A stretch of DNA of 11,426 nucleotides from an uncultured Clostridia bacterium (lineage in GTDB: Bacteria; Bacillota; Clostridia; Oscillospirales; Oscillospiraceae): assembly GCA_946061345.1 (NCBI GenBank), contig CAMGRA010000023.1, positions 1-11,426 on the forward strand. The letters run 5' to 3'. Each line of letters begins with the position of its first letter. Position 1 is the stretch's first letter. The position numbers were made by a program, and so were the translations under genes. Under the pieces are notes generated by a model. That model was not told the origin of the DNA, did no database searches, and saw only the letters and a list, made by a program, of their open reading frames with translations. Positions 1 to 6,021 of this stretch are shown piece by piece.

Positions 1-21
1 GTGAGTGTGCGTAGCACACGG

Positions 22-60
22 GATTCTTGATTAAACTTTTTAATCAAGAATCAGTATCAG
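22..60 (-). repeat. Hairpin repeat, copy A, just downstream of spo0A
   Basis: A perfect 14-bp stem (22-35 with 39-52) has a 3-nt CTT loop. Read from the minus strand it is led in by CTGATACTGA (60-51), starting 10 bp after the spo0A stop codon. The lead-in and the A/T-rich stem match three other places in this window (9350-9407, 11109-11152, 11234-11274). A smaller perfect hairpin, GTGTGC-GTA-GCACAC, sits beyond it at 5-19. The position suggests a transcript end for spo0A. However, no T-run follows the stem on the minus strand, so a classical intrinsic terminator is not demonstrated. Confidence 0.7.
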
Positions 61-70
61 AAAAAAATGT

Positions 71-847
71 CTATATCGCTACCGGCTCCATGCGCTTGAG
101 CTGAAGCTGCAGCTTATCTGCAATGAGCGCGATAAACTCGCTGTTGGTCGGCTTGCCCTTCGTATTGGACACCGTATAGCCGAAAAAACGCTGGAGCGTT
201 TCCAGATCGCCCCGATCCCAGGCTACCTCGATGGCATGGCGAATGGCCCGCTCCACCCGTGACGGCGTGGTCGCAAAGGTCTTGGCCACCTGCGGATAGA
301 GTACCTTGGTGATAGCGTTGATGACCTCCATGTCGTTGACGGCGATAATAATTGCCTCCCGCAGATACTGATAGCCCTTGATGTGAGCCGGAACGCCGAT
401 CTCATGGATCATCGACGTCACCATCGCTTCCACGTTCGCCTCCCGCGAACGAAGATAGGGCGACCGGGGCGTCAGGCTGTCGCGCATGGCGTCCAGCCGT
501 TCCAGCACCGCTCTGGGCGTGCAGGGCTTGAGCAGAACATACTGCACCCCCAACGTTACAAGCAGATTCGACACAAATTCAGTCATGAAATCTGCCAATA
601 CCAGGAACATCGGTTTCTTTTCCAGGGCATTTGCTGCTTTCAGCACAGCTACGCCGTCCGCCTGGGGCAGCATGGTATCAACAACGAGGAACTCAGGCTT
701 CGTCTCTCGCAAAAGCTCGATGGCGCGCAGGCCGTCGTTCGCCGTACCGACAACAGCGTACCGGTCGGACTGCTTGAGCACAGCGGTCAGGTCCTGAGAA
801 TAGGCCTCACTGCTGTTTGCAAGCAGGACACGATACATTTTTTCCAT
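71..847 (-). CDS. spo0A: Sporulation master regulator Spo0A (response regulator)
   Basis: This 258-residue protein has Spo0A's usual length and two-domain plan. The receiver domain spans about residues 5-120. The DNA-binding domain (about 145-255) holds the hallmark blocks IHEIGVPAHIKGYQYLREA, SRVERAIRHAIEVAW and KPTNSEFIA, which are close to invariant in Spo0A and make the identity secure. Spo0A~P binds 0A boxes (TGTCGAA) to switch cells into sporulation. In the receiver the phosphoacceptor Asp57 (VVDTMLP) and switch Lys107 (LKP) are present. The acidic pair expected at residues 11-12 reads Asn-Ser (LLANSSE), and the conserved Thr/Ser before the switch reads Ala85 (VLADF). Phosphate chemistry may therefore differ from the Bacillus protein. 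The start at 847 has an AAGGAGGAGG ribosome site at 859-868; an ATG 10 bp upstream is out of frame. The gene stands alone, without the spoIVB neighbour common in Firmicutes. Confidence 0.97.
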   Translation of the reverse strand: MEKMYRVLLANSSEAYSQDLTAVLKQSDRYAVVGTANDGLRAIELLRETKPEFLVVDTMLPQADGVAVLKAANALEKKPMFLVLADFMTEFVSNLLVTLGVQYVLLKPCTPRAVLERLDAMRDSLTPRSPYLRSREANVEAMVTSMIHEIGVPAHIKGYQYLREAIIIAVNDMEVINAITKVLYPQVAKTFATTPSRVERAIRHAIEVAWDRGDLETLQRFFGYTVSNTKGKPTNSEFIALIADKLQLQLKRMEPVAI

Positions 848-904
848 ACTTTTTCATTCCTCCTCCTTGAACTCCGTATCTTGCAAAATCGGTAGTTTTA
901 ATTT

Positions 905-933
905 AGCATACCGTTCGTGGTTTTGCAAGGCAA
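905..933 (-). promoter_or_regulatory. Putative spo0A vegetative promoter
   Basis: Minus strand: a -35-like TTGCCT (933-928), a 17-bp spacer and a -10-like TATGCT (910-905), each matching 4 of 6 consensus bases. Transcription would start near 898, giving a leader of about 50 nt. I saw no convincing sigma-H promoter, but did not score one systematically. Confidence 0.4.
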
Positions 934-958
934 TTTATGGAAATTTGCCCAATTTTCT

Positions 959-1003
959 CTCGACAAAAATCGACAACTTTATGCAAAATCACGAACTTCG
1001 ACA
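959..1003 (-). promoter_or_regulatory. Cluster of three 0A-like boxes upstream of spo0A
   Basis: Read on the minus strand there is one exact TGTCGAA (1003-997) and two 6-of-7 matches, TGTCGAT (975-969) and TGTCGAG (965-959, within TTTGTCGAG). All point the same way and lie 26-75 bp upstream of the putative -35 element. Spo0A autoregulation through 0A boxes is known in Bacillus and clostridia; here it is inferred from the cluster and its position. Confidence 0.5.
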
Positions 1004-1092
1004 GGAGTTTACAAGGTTCGTCCCCTTCAAGCCCGAAAGCTCCCGCCGCTGGAAACGGCGCAATATTCCTTTTTCATTCCTCCTTTAAGCAA

Positions 1093-1143
1093 AAACAGCC
1101 ACAGGCCACGGTCAGTATGTTGTTCCGAGGCTTGCGGCTGTTT
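1093..1143 (-). terminator. Intrinsic terminator after mscL
   Basis: On the minus strand AAACAGCCGCAAGCC (1143-1129) pairs with GGCCTGTGGCTGTTT (1107-1093) over 15 positions, two of them G-U. The 21-nt loop can pair further, and the descending stem continues into a run of five Ts (1095-1091). It begins 6 bp after the mscL stop, so it separates mscL from spo0A transcription. Confidence 0.8.
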
Positions 1144-1149
1144 CGGTTA

Positions 1150-1611
1150 TTACTTGTCTTTCAGCAGGTCGCGGATCTCTGTGAGCAGTTTTTCCTCAGC
1201 AGAGGGTTCGGGAGCTGCCGGCGCCTCTTCCTCTTCCTTCTTCTTGCCAAGCTCGCGCAGCTTGTTGACGCCCTTGACCATCATGAAGATCACAAAGGCC
1301 AGGATCAGGAAGCTGATGACGCTGGAAAGGAAATCGCCGAACTTCAGGGTGTTGGCAACCACCGCGCCGGTCTCCGGGTCGATCTTGTCGCCGAAGATGG
1401 AAGGCAGCGTGATCTTCCAGCTGGAAAAGTCGATGCTGCCGGTGAAAATGGAAATGATCGGCATAATGATGTTGTCGGTAAAGGACGAGACAAGATCCTT
1501 AAAAACAGCGCCGATGATGACACCGATGGCCATGTCAAACATATTGCCCTTGACTGCAAACTCTTTGAATTCCTTTAGCAGCCTACACTTTTTCTTTCCC
1601 TTTTTTGACAT
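1150..1611 (-). CDS. mscL: Large-conductance mechanosensitive channel MscL
   Basis: A 153-residue inner-membrane channel that opens under membrane tension to release solutes on hypo-osmotic shock. It has the MscL plan: an N-terminal amphipathic helix (LLKEFKEFAVKGNMFDMAIG), TM1 at about 19-47 ending in DNIIMPI, a periplasmic loop at about 58-90, TM2 at about 92-118 (ISFLILAFVIFMM), a charged linker of Lys and Glu (122-129), and the C-terminal helix EEKLLTEIRDLLKDK. The loop and linker make it slightly longer than E. coli MscL (136 residues). The start at 1611 is chosen because MSKK has a GAGAGGAG ribosome site 9 bp upstream; the in-frame extension to 1704 lacks MscL similarity. A terminator follows. 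The 104-bp gap to serS contains no clear promoter, so read-through from serS is possible. Confidence 0.95.
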   Translation of the reverse strand: MSKKGKKKCRLLKEFKEFAVKGNMFDMAIGVIIGAVFKDLVSSFTDNIIMPIISIFTGSIDFSSWKITLPSIFGDKIDPETGAVVANTLKFGDFLSSVISFLILAFVIFMMVKGVNKLRELGKKKEEEEAPAAPEPSAEEKLLTEIRDLLKDK

Positions 1612-1715
1612 TTTACGTTTCTCCTCTCTTGAAATATATATCAGATTTTGCGAACAGGGTTCAGTTGGCGCAGCGCGCACCGCACGGTTCGGATGTGCCG
1701 GCACACGGGAACCGA

Positions 1716-3005
1716 TTATTTCTTCTCGATGACCTCCAGGCCGCCCAGGTATTTCCGCAGGACCTCCGGAACCACGACGCTGCCGTCAGCCCGCTGGTTC
1801 TGCTCCACCATGGCCGGGAAAATTCTCGAGGTCGCCAGGCCGGAGCCGTTGAGGGTGTGGACGAATTCCGTCTTGCCCGTGGCCTCGCGGCGGAAGCGGA
1901 TATTGCCGCGCCGCGCCTGGTAATCCCGGGCGTTGGACACGGAGGAAACCTCCTTGTAGCCGTTCATGGACGGAATCTGGATTTCGATGTCGTAGGTCCG
2001 TGCCATGGAGGCCGAGCAGTCGCCCGCCGCCAGCTTCACCGTGCGGAAGTGGAAGCCCAGACCCTTGACCAGCTCCTCGGCCTTGTTGACCAGCTCCTCA
2101 AAGGCCTCGTCGGACTTCTCCGGCAGGGTGTATTGGAACATCTCGATCTTATTGAACTGGTGGCCGCGAACCATGCCGCGCTCATCGGCCCGGTGAGAGC
2201 CTGCCTCGCGGCGGAAGCAGGGCGTGTAGGCAAAGAGCTTGTGGGGCAGATCGGCCTCAGACAGGATCTCGTTGCGGTGGAGGCTGGCCAGAGCCGTCTC
2301 CGCCGTGGGAAGCATGAAGTGCATCCGGTCGTCGGTGGGGTTCTCGATCTTATAGACCTCGTCGGCGAACTTGGGGAACTGTCCCGCCGTCTCGCCGCAC
2401 TGGTACTCCAGCATATGGGGCAGGATGACCATTTCGTAGCCGTCGCGCAGGTGGCAGTCCATGAAATAGTTCAGCAGCGCCCACTCCAGCTGTGCGCCGA
2501 GGCCCCGGTAGACCCAGAAGCCGGAGCCTGCCAGCTTGGTGCCCCGCTCATAGTCGATGAGGCCCAGGTCGGTGCACAGGTCCACATGGTGCTTGGGCTC
2601 AAAGTCAAAGTGGTGGGGCTCGCCGAAGTAGCGCAGCGGCTCGTTGTTCTCCTTGCCGCCGGGCTTCAGGTCCGGGTCCGGCAGGTTGGGCAGGGACAGC
2701 ATCAGGGTGCGGTATTCCGCCTCCACATCCGTCAGCCGCTTGTCATTCTCGGCGATCATGGCTTTCAGCTCCGCCATGCGCTTGAAAATGGGCGCCACAT
2801 CCTCGCCGGCCTTCTTTTTCATGGGGATCTCCTTGGAGACCCGGTTCTGCTCGGCCTTTCCGCTCTCCGTCTCCAGGATCAGTGCGCGGCGCTGGGCGTC
2901 CAGCTCCAAAATGCGGTCGATCTGGGCGTCGCAGTCAACTTCCTTGGCCCGCAGTCCGGCCTTGACGCCGGCAGGGTCGTCTTTGATTCGCTTGATATCT
3001 AACAT
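1716..3005 (-). CDS. serS: Seryl-tRNA synthetase
   Basis: A 429-residue class II aminoacyl-tRNA synthetase that charges tRNA-Ser in the cytoplasm. The N-terminal long coiled-coil arm (about 28-105), which contacts the tRNA variable arm, is followed by the catalytic core: motif 1 region around residues 172-198, the TAETALASL block (234-242), motif 2 (CFRREAGSHRADERGMVRGH, 263-282) and motif 3 (TLNGSGLATSR, 384-394). The region usually reading GDLGFSAA..YDLEVW here reads GDCSASMARTYDIEIQIP, followed by EVSSVSN instead of EISSCSN, so it belongs to a divergent sub-branch. The start at 3005 follows AGGAG (3018-3014); the longer in-frame start at 3050 would add 15 unconserved residues. It lies 96 bp after the unknown membrane gene. 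No T-box leader fits there, but an extended -10 (TGATACAAT, 3104-3096) could start a serS-specific transcript. Confidence 0.95.
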   Translation of the reverse strand: MLDIKRIKDDPAGVKAGLRAKEVDCDAQIDRILELDAQRRALILETESGKAEQNRVSKEIPMKKKAGEDVAPIFKRMAELKAMIAENDKRLTDVEAEYRTLMLSLPNLPDPDLKPGGKENNEPLRYFGEPHHFDFEPKHHVDLCTDLGLIDYERGTKLAGSGFWVYRGLGAQLEWALLNYFMDCHLRDGYEMVILPHMLEYQCGETAGQFPKFADEVYKIENPTDDRMHFMLPTAETALASLHRNEILSEADLPHKLFAYTPCFRREAGSHRADERGMVRGHQFNKIEMFQYTLPEKSDEAFEELVNKAEELVKGLGFHFRTVKLAAGDCSASMARTYDIEIQIPSMNGYKEVSSVSNARDYQARRGNIRFRREATGKTEFVHTLNGSGLATSRIFPAMVEQNQRADGSVVVPEVLRKYLGGLEVIEKK

Positions 3006-3024
3006 ATATTTCACTCCTATGGCG

Positions 3025-3047
3025 CCGGTCCCGTTCGGCGGGAGCGG
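3025..3047 (-). other. GC-rich hairpin in the serS leader
   Basis: CCGGTCCCG (3025-3033) and CGGGAGCGG (3039-3047) pair over nine positions with one mismatch around a TTCGG loop. This places a stem 6 bp upstream of the AGGAG ribosome site of serS. No T-run follows, so it is not a terminator. It could affect translation, but nothing in the sequence shows a switch. Confidence 0.4.
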
Positions 3048-3101
3048 CATTGTCAGTCGTTTTCCCGGGAAATTCTGGGAAATCCGGCGGTTTTTATTGT
3101 A

Positions 3102-3512
3102 TCACAGCTCTTGAAGCAGAGCCTCATAGATCAGCAGGGCCGTCTCCGGCAGCGCGTCGGCGTTCTCCGACAGCTCGTCCATATAGGCGCGGAAAGCGTT
3201 CTTGTCGCCGGCGTAGAAGGAATCCTGCGCCAGCAGGAGCAGCTCCGAGGCTTTGGCGCTGCGGGAGGCCTCCTCCCGTTCCGCGTCAGCCGTTTCCAGG
3301 CGGCTCTCCATGGCGGCGATATTCTCCGACGCGCCGTAATTGGCGGCCTCCAGGTCATCACGCATGAAGTGGATCTTTACGATGAGGGAAACGGCCACCA
3401 GCAAAAATGCCACGGCAAACATGATGCCCATGTATTCCAGCATGGCGCGCTTATTTTTCGGGGTGAGCGTTTCCTCCGCTGCGGTCTGTTCTTTTTTCTC
3501 TGTTTCAGACAT
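3102..3512 (-). CDS. Unknown membrane-anchored coiled-coil protein, coupled to parB
   Basis: I do not recognise this 136-residue protein. It has a charged N-terminus (residues 1-25), a single strongly hydrophobic segment (about 26-47, MLEYMGIMFAVAFLLVAVSL), then an acidic, Ala/Glu-rich helical stretch likely to form a coiled coil (about 52-95). The C-terminal helical part (96-136) contains LLLLAQDSFYAGDKNAFRAYM. With few positive charges after the membrane segment, the C-terminal part is probably outside the cell (inferred). The start at 3512 has a GGAGGA site 5 bp upstream. It overlaps the parB stop by 8 bp, which suggests translational coupling. serS follows 96 bp downstream. The context hints at a link to segregation or division, but no motif proves it. 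Confidence 0.85.
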   Translation of the reverse strand: MSETEKKEQTAAEETLTPKNKRAMLEYMGIMFAVAFLLVAVSLIVKIHFMRDDLEAANYGASENIAAMESRLETADAEREEASRSAKASELLLLAQDSFYAGDKNAFRAYMDELSENADALPETALLIYEALLQEL

Positions 3513-4386
3513 GGGGTTCCTCCGGGTTTTCGATTGCCAGCAGGATCTCATAGAGACGCTGCAGGTCGTCCTGGCCGTAATACTCCAGCTCGAAGCGGCC
3601 CTTGCGCTTCCCGCTGACGATCCTGACCTTCCGGCCAAGCTGCTTGGTCAGGGCTTTTTCACACTCGCCCACGTAGTCCACGGTGAGGGCGGGCCTGACT
3701 TTTTTTGGTTTTTCCTCAACGGCCATCCGCTTGCACATGGCCTCGGCCTGACGGACGGAAAGCCGCAGGGCAATGATCTTCTGGGCGGCGGTCATTTGCA
3801 GATGCCGGGAGCTGAGGGTCAGCACCGCGCGGGCATGTCCGGCGGAGAGGGTTCCCTCCTCCACCATGGCGCGCACCTCATCGGGCAGAGCCAGAAGCCG
3901 CAGGGCATTGGCCACGGCGGGACGGGACTTACCCACCCGGGCGGCAGCCTGCTCCTGGGTCAGGCCGTACTCCTCCATGAGGACCCGGTAGCCCTCGGCC
4001 TCCTCCATGGGGTTCAGATCCTGGCGCTGGAGATTCTCGATAAGGGCCAGCTCCATGACTGTCTGGTCATCGGCATCCAGGACCACTACGGGCAGCTCTG
4101 TCAGACCGGCAAGTCTCGCGGCACGCCAGCGGCGTTCCCCGGCGATGATCTGGTAGTAACCGTTGCCGGCATCGCGCACAGCCAGGGGCTGGACCACGCC
4201 GTGCTCGGCAATGGAGTCGGCCAGAGACTGCAGCGCCTCGGGGTCAAAGGTGCGCCGGGGCTGCTTGGGATTGGGTTCTATTTTCTGCAGCGGCAGGGTC
4301 GTGATCTGCTCCTGAGCTGCGGGAACGGTAAAGTCATCGATCAGGGCGCCCAGTCCGCGCCCCAGACCCTTTTGCTTACTGGCCAT
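3505..4386 (-). CDS. parB: Chromosome partitioning protein ParB (Spo0J family)
   Basis: A 293-residue CTP-dependent DNA clamp that loads at parS and spreads, organising the origin region and recruiting SMC. The N-terminal KGLGRGLGALI (6-16) is the peptide that stimulates the ParA ATPase. The CTP-binding core has IIAGERRWRAARLAGL (80-95, GERRWRA box) and ALIENLQRQDLNPMEEA (114-130). The helix-turn-helix that reads parS is around LTQEQAAARVGKSRPAVANAL (142-162). The C-terminal dimerisation part is about 235-293. The start at 4386 is taken because the Spo0J-like sequence begins there, 2 bp after the parA stop, with an AAAGGGAG site inside parA. The longer in-frame reading to 4740 is only parA antiframe. 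Two perfect parS sites lie within 3 kb (5274-5289, 6976-6991). Confidence 0.97.
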   Translation of the reverse strand: MASKQKGLGRGLGALIDDFTVPAAQEQITTLPLQKIEPNPKQPRRTFDPEALQSLADSIAEHGVVQPLAVRDAGNGYYQIIAGERRWRAARLAGLTELPVVVLDADDQTVMELALIENLQRQDLNPMEEAEGYRVLMEEYGLTQEQAAARVGKSRPAVANALRLLALPDEVRAMVEEGTLSAGHARAVLTLSSRHLQMTAAQKIIALRLSVRQAEAMCKRMAVEEKPKKVRPALTVDYVGECEKALTKQLGRKVRIVSGKRKGRFELEYYGQDDLQRLYEILLAIENPEEPHV

Positions 4387-4388
4387 AC

Positions 4389-5147
4389 TTATCTCCCTTT
4401 CCTGTTGAATTCCTCCGCGGCGGCCAGATATGCCGCTGCGCCGCGGGAACTGCGGTCGTAGGCGATGACGGGAACGCCGTGGCTGGGAGCCTCCGCAAGG
4501 CGCACATTGCGCGGGATGACCGACGCAAAGACCTTGCCGGGGAAGTGCCGCCGCACCTCCTGAGCCACCTGGTTGGAGAAGTTGGTTCGGCCGTCGTACA
4601 TGGTCAGCAGTACGCCGAAAATCTCCAGGCGCGGATTCAGACGCTTTTTGATGGCGCGGAGGGTGCTCATCAGGTCGGACAGACCCTCCAGAGCGTAGTA
4701 TTCGCACTGCACCGGGATCAGGATGCTGTCGGCAGCGCACAAGGCGTTGAGGGTCAGCAGCTCAAGAGACGGCGGGCAGTCGATTAATATGTAATCGTAG
4801 GAACCGCGCAGGCGTTCCAGTTGGTTTTTCAGGCGGAATTCCCGGTTTTCCAGGCCGATCAGCTCCACGGTAGCCCCTGCCAGAGCGGCAGTTGAGGGAA
4901 TCACGTCGCCGAATTTGGTCTTGACGACGCAGCGTTCCGGCGCGGCCTCATCAATGATCATCTCGTAGGCACCCAGAGACACGTTGCGTTTTTCCACGCC
5001 CAGTCCCGAGGTGGCGTTGGCCTGAGGGTCAAAGTCGCACAGCAGCACCCGCACGCCCAGGGCGTTCAGTGCCGCCGTCAGGTTGACCGCCGAGGTGGTT
5101 TTCCCCACGCCGCCCTTCTGGTTGACCACTGCTATGATTTTACCCAT
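4389..5147 (-). CDS. parA: Chromosome partitioning ATPase ParA (Soj family)
   Basis: A 252-residue ATPase that binds DNA non-specifically as an ATP dimer and works with ParB to position origins; in Bacillus, Soj also acts on DnaA and sporulation genes. The deviant Walker A motif QKGGVGKTT (10-18) has signature Lys11 and catalytic Lys16. Asp40 in CDFDPQANAT (37-46) is the switch/Walker A' residue, and Walker B is YILIDCPP (119-126, Asp123). The C-terminal blocks NQVAQEVRRHF and IPRNVRLAEAPSHG are typical of chromosomal Soj. The length matches B. subtilis Soj. The start at 5147 has AAGGAGGG about 4 bp upstream; the in-frame extension to 5264 is leader. It is the first gene of the parA-parB-3102 gene cluster. 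A small hairpin (5163-5182) precedes the ribosome site. Confidence 0.97.
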   Translation of the reverse strand: MGKIIAVVNQKGGVGKTTSAVNLTAALNALGVRVLLCDFDPQANATSGLGVEKRNVSLGAYEMIIDEAAPERCVVKTKFGDVIPSTAALAGATVELIGLENREFRLKNQLERLRGSYDYILIDCPPSLELLTLNALCAADSILIPVQCEYYALEGLSDLMSTLRAIKKRLNPRLEIFGVLLTMYDGRTNFSNQVAQEVRRHFPGKVFASVIPRNVRLAEAPSHGVPVIAYDRSSRGAAAYLAAAEEFNRKGR

Positions 5148-5198
5148 GACGCCCTCCTTTTTCCGCGCACTGTTCAGCGCGGGAAGATTTGCCCGACA

Positions 5199-5227
5199 AT
5201 CATAGCACAGGCGGCTGTTTTTTGCAA
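5199..5227 (-). promoter_or_regulatory. Promoter of the parAB operon
   Basis: Minus strand: TTGCAA (5227-5222), a 17-bp spacer and TATGAT (5204-5199), preceded by TGC to make an extended -10. Predicted start is near 5192, giving a leader of about 45 nt. The parS at 5274-5289 lies about 47 bp upstream of the -35, so ParB bound there could influence this promoter. Confidence 0.65.
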
Positions 5228-5265
5228 CCTCTTGGCCGCAAAAAAATCCTGTTCCACTGCGCACA

Positions 5266-5297
5266 AAAGATCATGTTTCACGTGAAACATGATCTTT
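5266..5297. other. parS site inside a 32-bp perfect palindrome
   Basis: The core TGTTTCACGTGAAACA (5274-5289) is the exact Firmicutes parS palindrome bound by ParB/Spo0J. Here the symmetry runs a further 8 bp on each side (AAAGATCA / TGATCTTT), so all 32 bp are self-complementary. It lies 3 bp beyond the lexA stop. On the minus strand it ends CTTTT, so it could fold as a stem at the lexA transcript end. ParB in this window is the expected ligand. Confidence 0.95.
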
Positions 5298-5300
5298 CCG

Positions 5301-5876
5301 TTATCTTCCGTATTCGCGGTACACGGCGCAGACCTTACCTATGATCTGCGCTTCCCGGCCGTCAATGGGCGAATAGGCGAGATTTTCCGGGAGAAGCCAG
5401 ACCTGCCCGTCTTTGAGGCTCAGGCGTTTCACCGTAGCCTCGTCCTCAAACAGCGCCACGACGATCTCGCCGTGCTCCGCCGTAGGCTGAGGCCGGATGA
5501 TGACCTTGTCGCCGCTGAGGATGCCCGCGCCGATCATGGAGTCGCCCTTGACCCGCAGCGCGAAACAACTGTTGTCGCCGTCCCAGGGGAGGTAGCCCTC
5601 TATGTTTTCCTGGGCAAGGATCGGCGTACCGGCGGCAACGGTGCCTATGACCGGGATACCGCCGGGGTTCGATAGTCGTATGGTGCGGTTCTTCCCGCCG
5701 TCCATGGAAATGACACCTGCGTCGTTGAGGGCACTGAGGTGGTAATAGACCGAGGCTGTTGATTTCAGGCCAACAGCCCGCATGATCTCACGCACGGTGG
5801 GCGCATAGCCGTTTTGGGCAGAGAAATCCCGCAAAAACGCCAGGATCTCCTCACGCTTGTTGCTGACGCGGGCCAT
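5301..5876 (-). CDS. lexA: SOS repressor LexA
   Basis: A 191-residue repressor of DNA-damage genes that cleaves itself when activated by RecA. The N-terminal winged HTH (about 1-68) contains GYAPTVREIMRAVGLKSTASVYYHL. The self-cleavage bond is the Ala82-Gly83 pair in GTVAAGTP. The catalytic dyad is Ser113 (GDSMIGAGI) and Lys150 (ATVKRL). The protein is slightly shorter than typical LexA (about 200). The start at 5876 has a GGAGGG ribosome site. It has its own promoter upstream and does not overlap its neighbours, so it is probably monocistronic. The parS palindrome follows immediately. I found no textbook Gram-positive LexA box (GAAC-N4-GTTC) upstream; a different dyad overlies the promoter. 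Confidence 0.97.
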   Translation of the reverse strand: MARVSNKREEILAFLRDFSAQNGYAPTVREIMRAVGLKSTASVYYHLSALNDAGVISMDGGKNRTIRLSNPGGIPVIGTVAAGTPILAQENIEGYLPWDGDNSCFALRVKGDSMIGAGILSGDKVIIRPQPTAEHGEIVVALFEDEATVKRLSLKDGQVWLLPENLAYSPIDGREAQIIGKVCAVYREYGR

Positions 5877-5906
5877 ATGCTCCCTCCGCTCATGTTGAAA
5901 TTCTCC

Positions 5907-5937
5907 GAAACTACTGTAATTATATCACAGTTCTTTC
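5907..5937. promoter_or_regulatory. Dyad over the lexA -10: candidate operator
   Basis: GAAA-N2-ACTGT, then 9 bp, then ACAGT-N2-TTTC: an interrupted inverted repeat centred at 5922, with the -10 hexamer in its spacer. The location suits an autoregulatory operator. The sequence is not the known Bacillus LexA box, so assignment to LexA is an inference from position alone. Confidence 0.4.
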
Positions 5938-5947
5938 AAAAATGCAA
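5919..5947 (-). promoter_or_regulatory. lexA promoter
   Basis: Minus strand: consensus TATAAT (5924-5919) with an extended-10 TGA just before it, and a weaker -35, TTGCAT (5947-5942), at 17-bp spacing. Transcription would begin near 5912, about 35 bp before the lexA ATG. Confidence 0.65.
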
Positions 5948-6021
5948 ACATAAAATTTGTGAAAATTGCGGGAATGGTGCAATATAATGAAGAGTATTTT
6001 GTGTAATATAACCACAAGCTC

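Noticed and set aside
1028..1077. 16-codon leader peptide upstream of spo0A
   Set aside because: The AGGAGG is only 1-2 bp from the ATG, too close for efficient initiation; it is kept only as part of the duplication finding.
1605..3002. 465-codon plus-strand reading opposite serS
   Set aside because: It is an antisense shadow of serS caused by high GC; it has no recognisable domain and the minus strand is a clear SerRS.
3006..3101. T-box leader for serS
   Set aside because: Only 96 bp separate the genes, too short, and no T-box core or antiterminator pairing is seen.
4387..4740. N-terminal extension of ParB into parA
   Set aside because: The added residues are a frame-shadow of parA; ParB similarity begins exactly at 4386 with a ribosome site.
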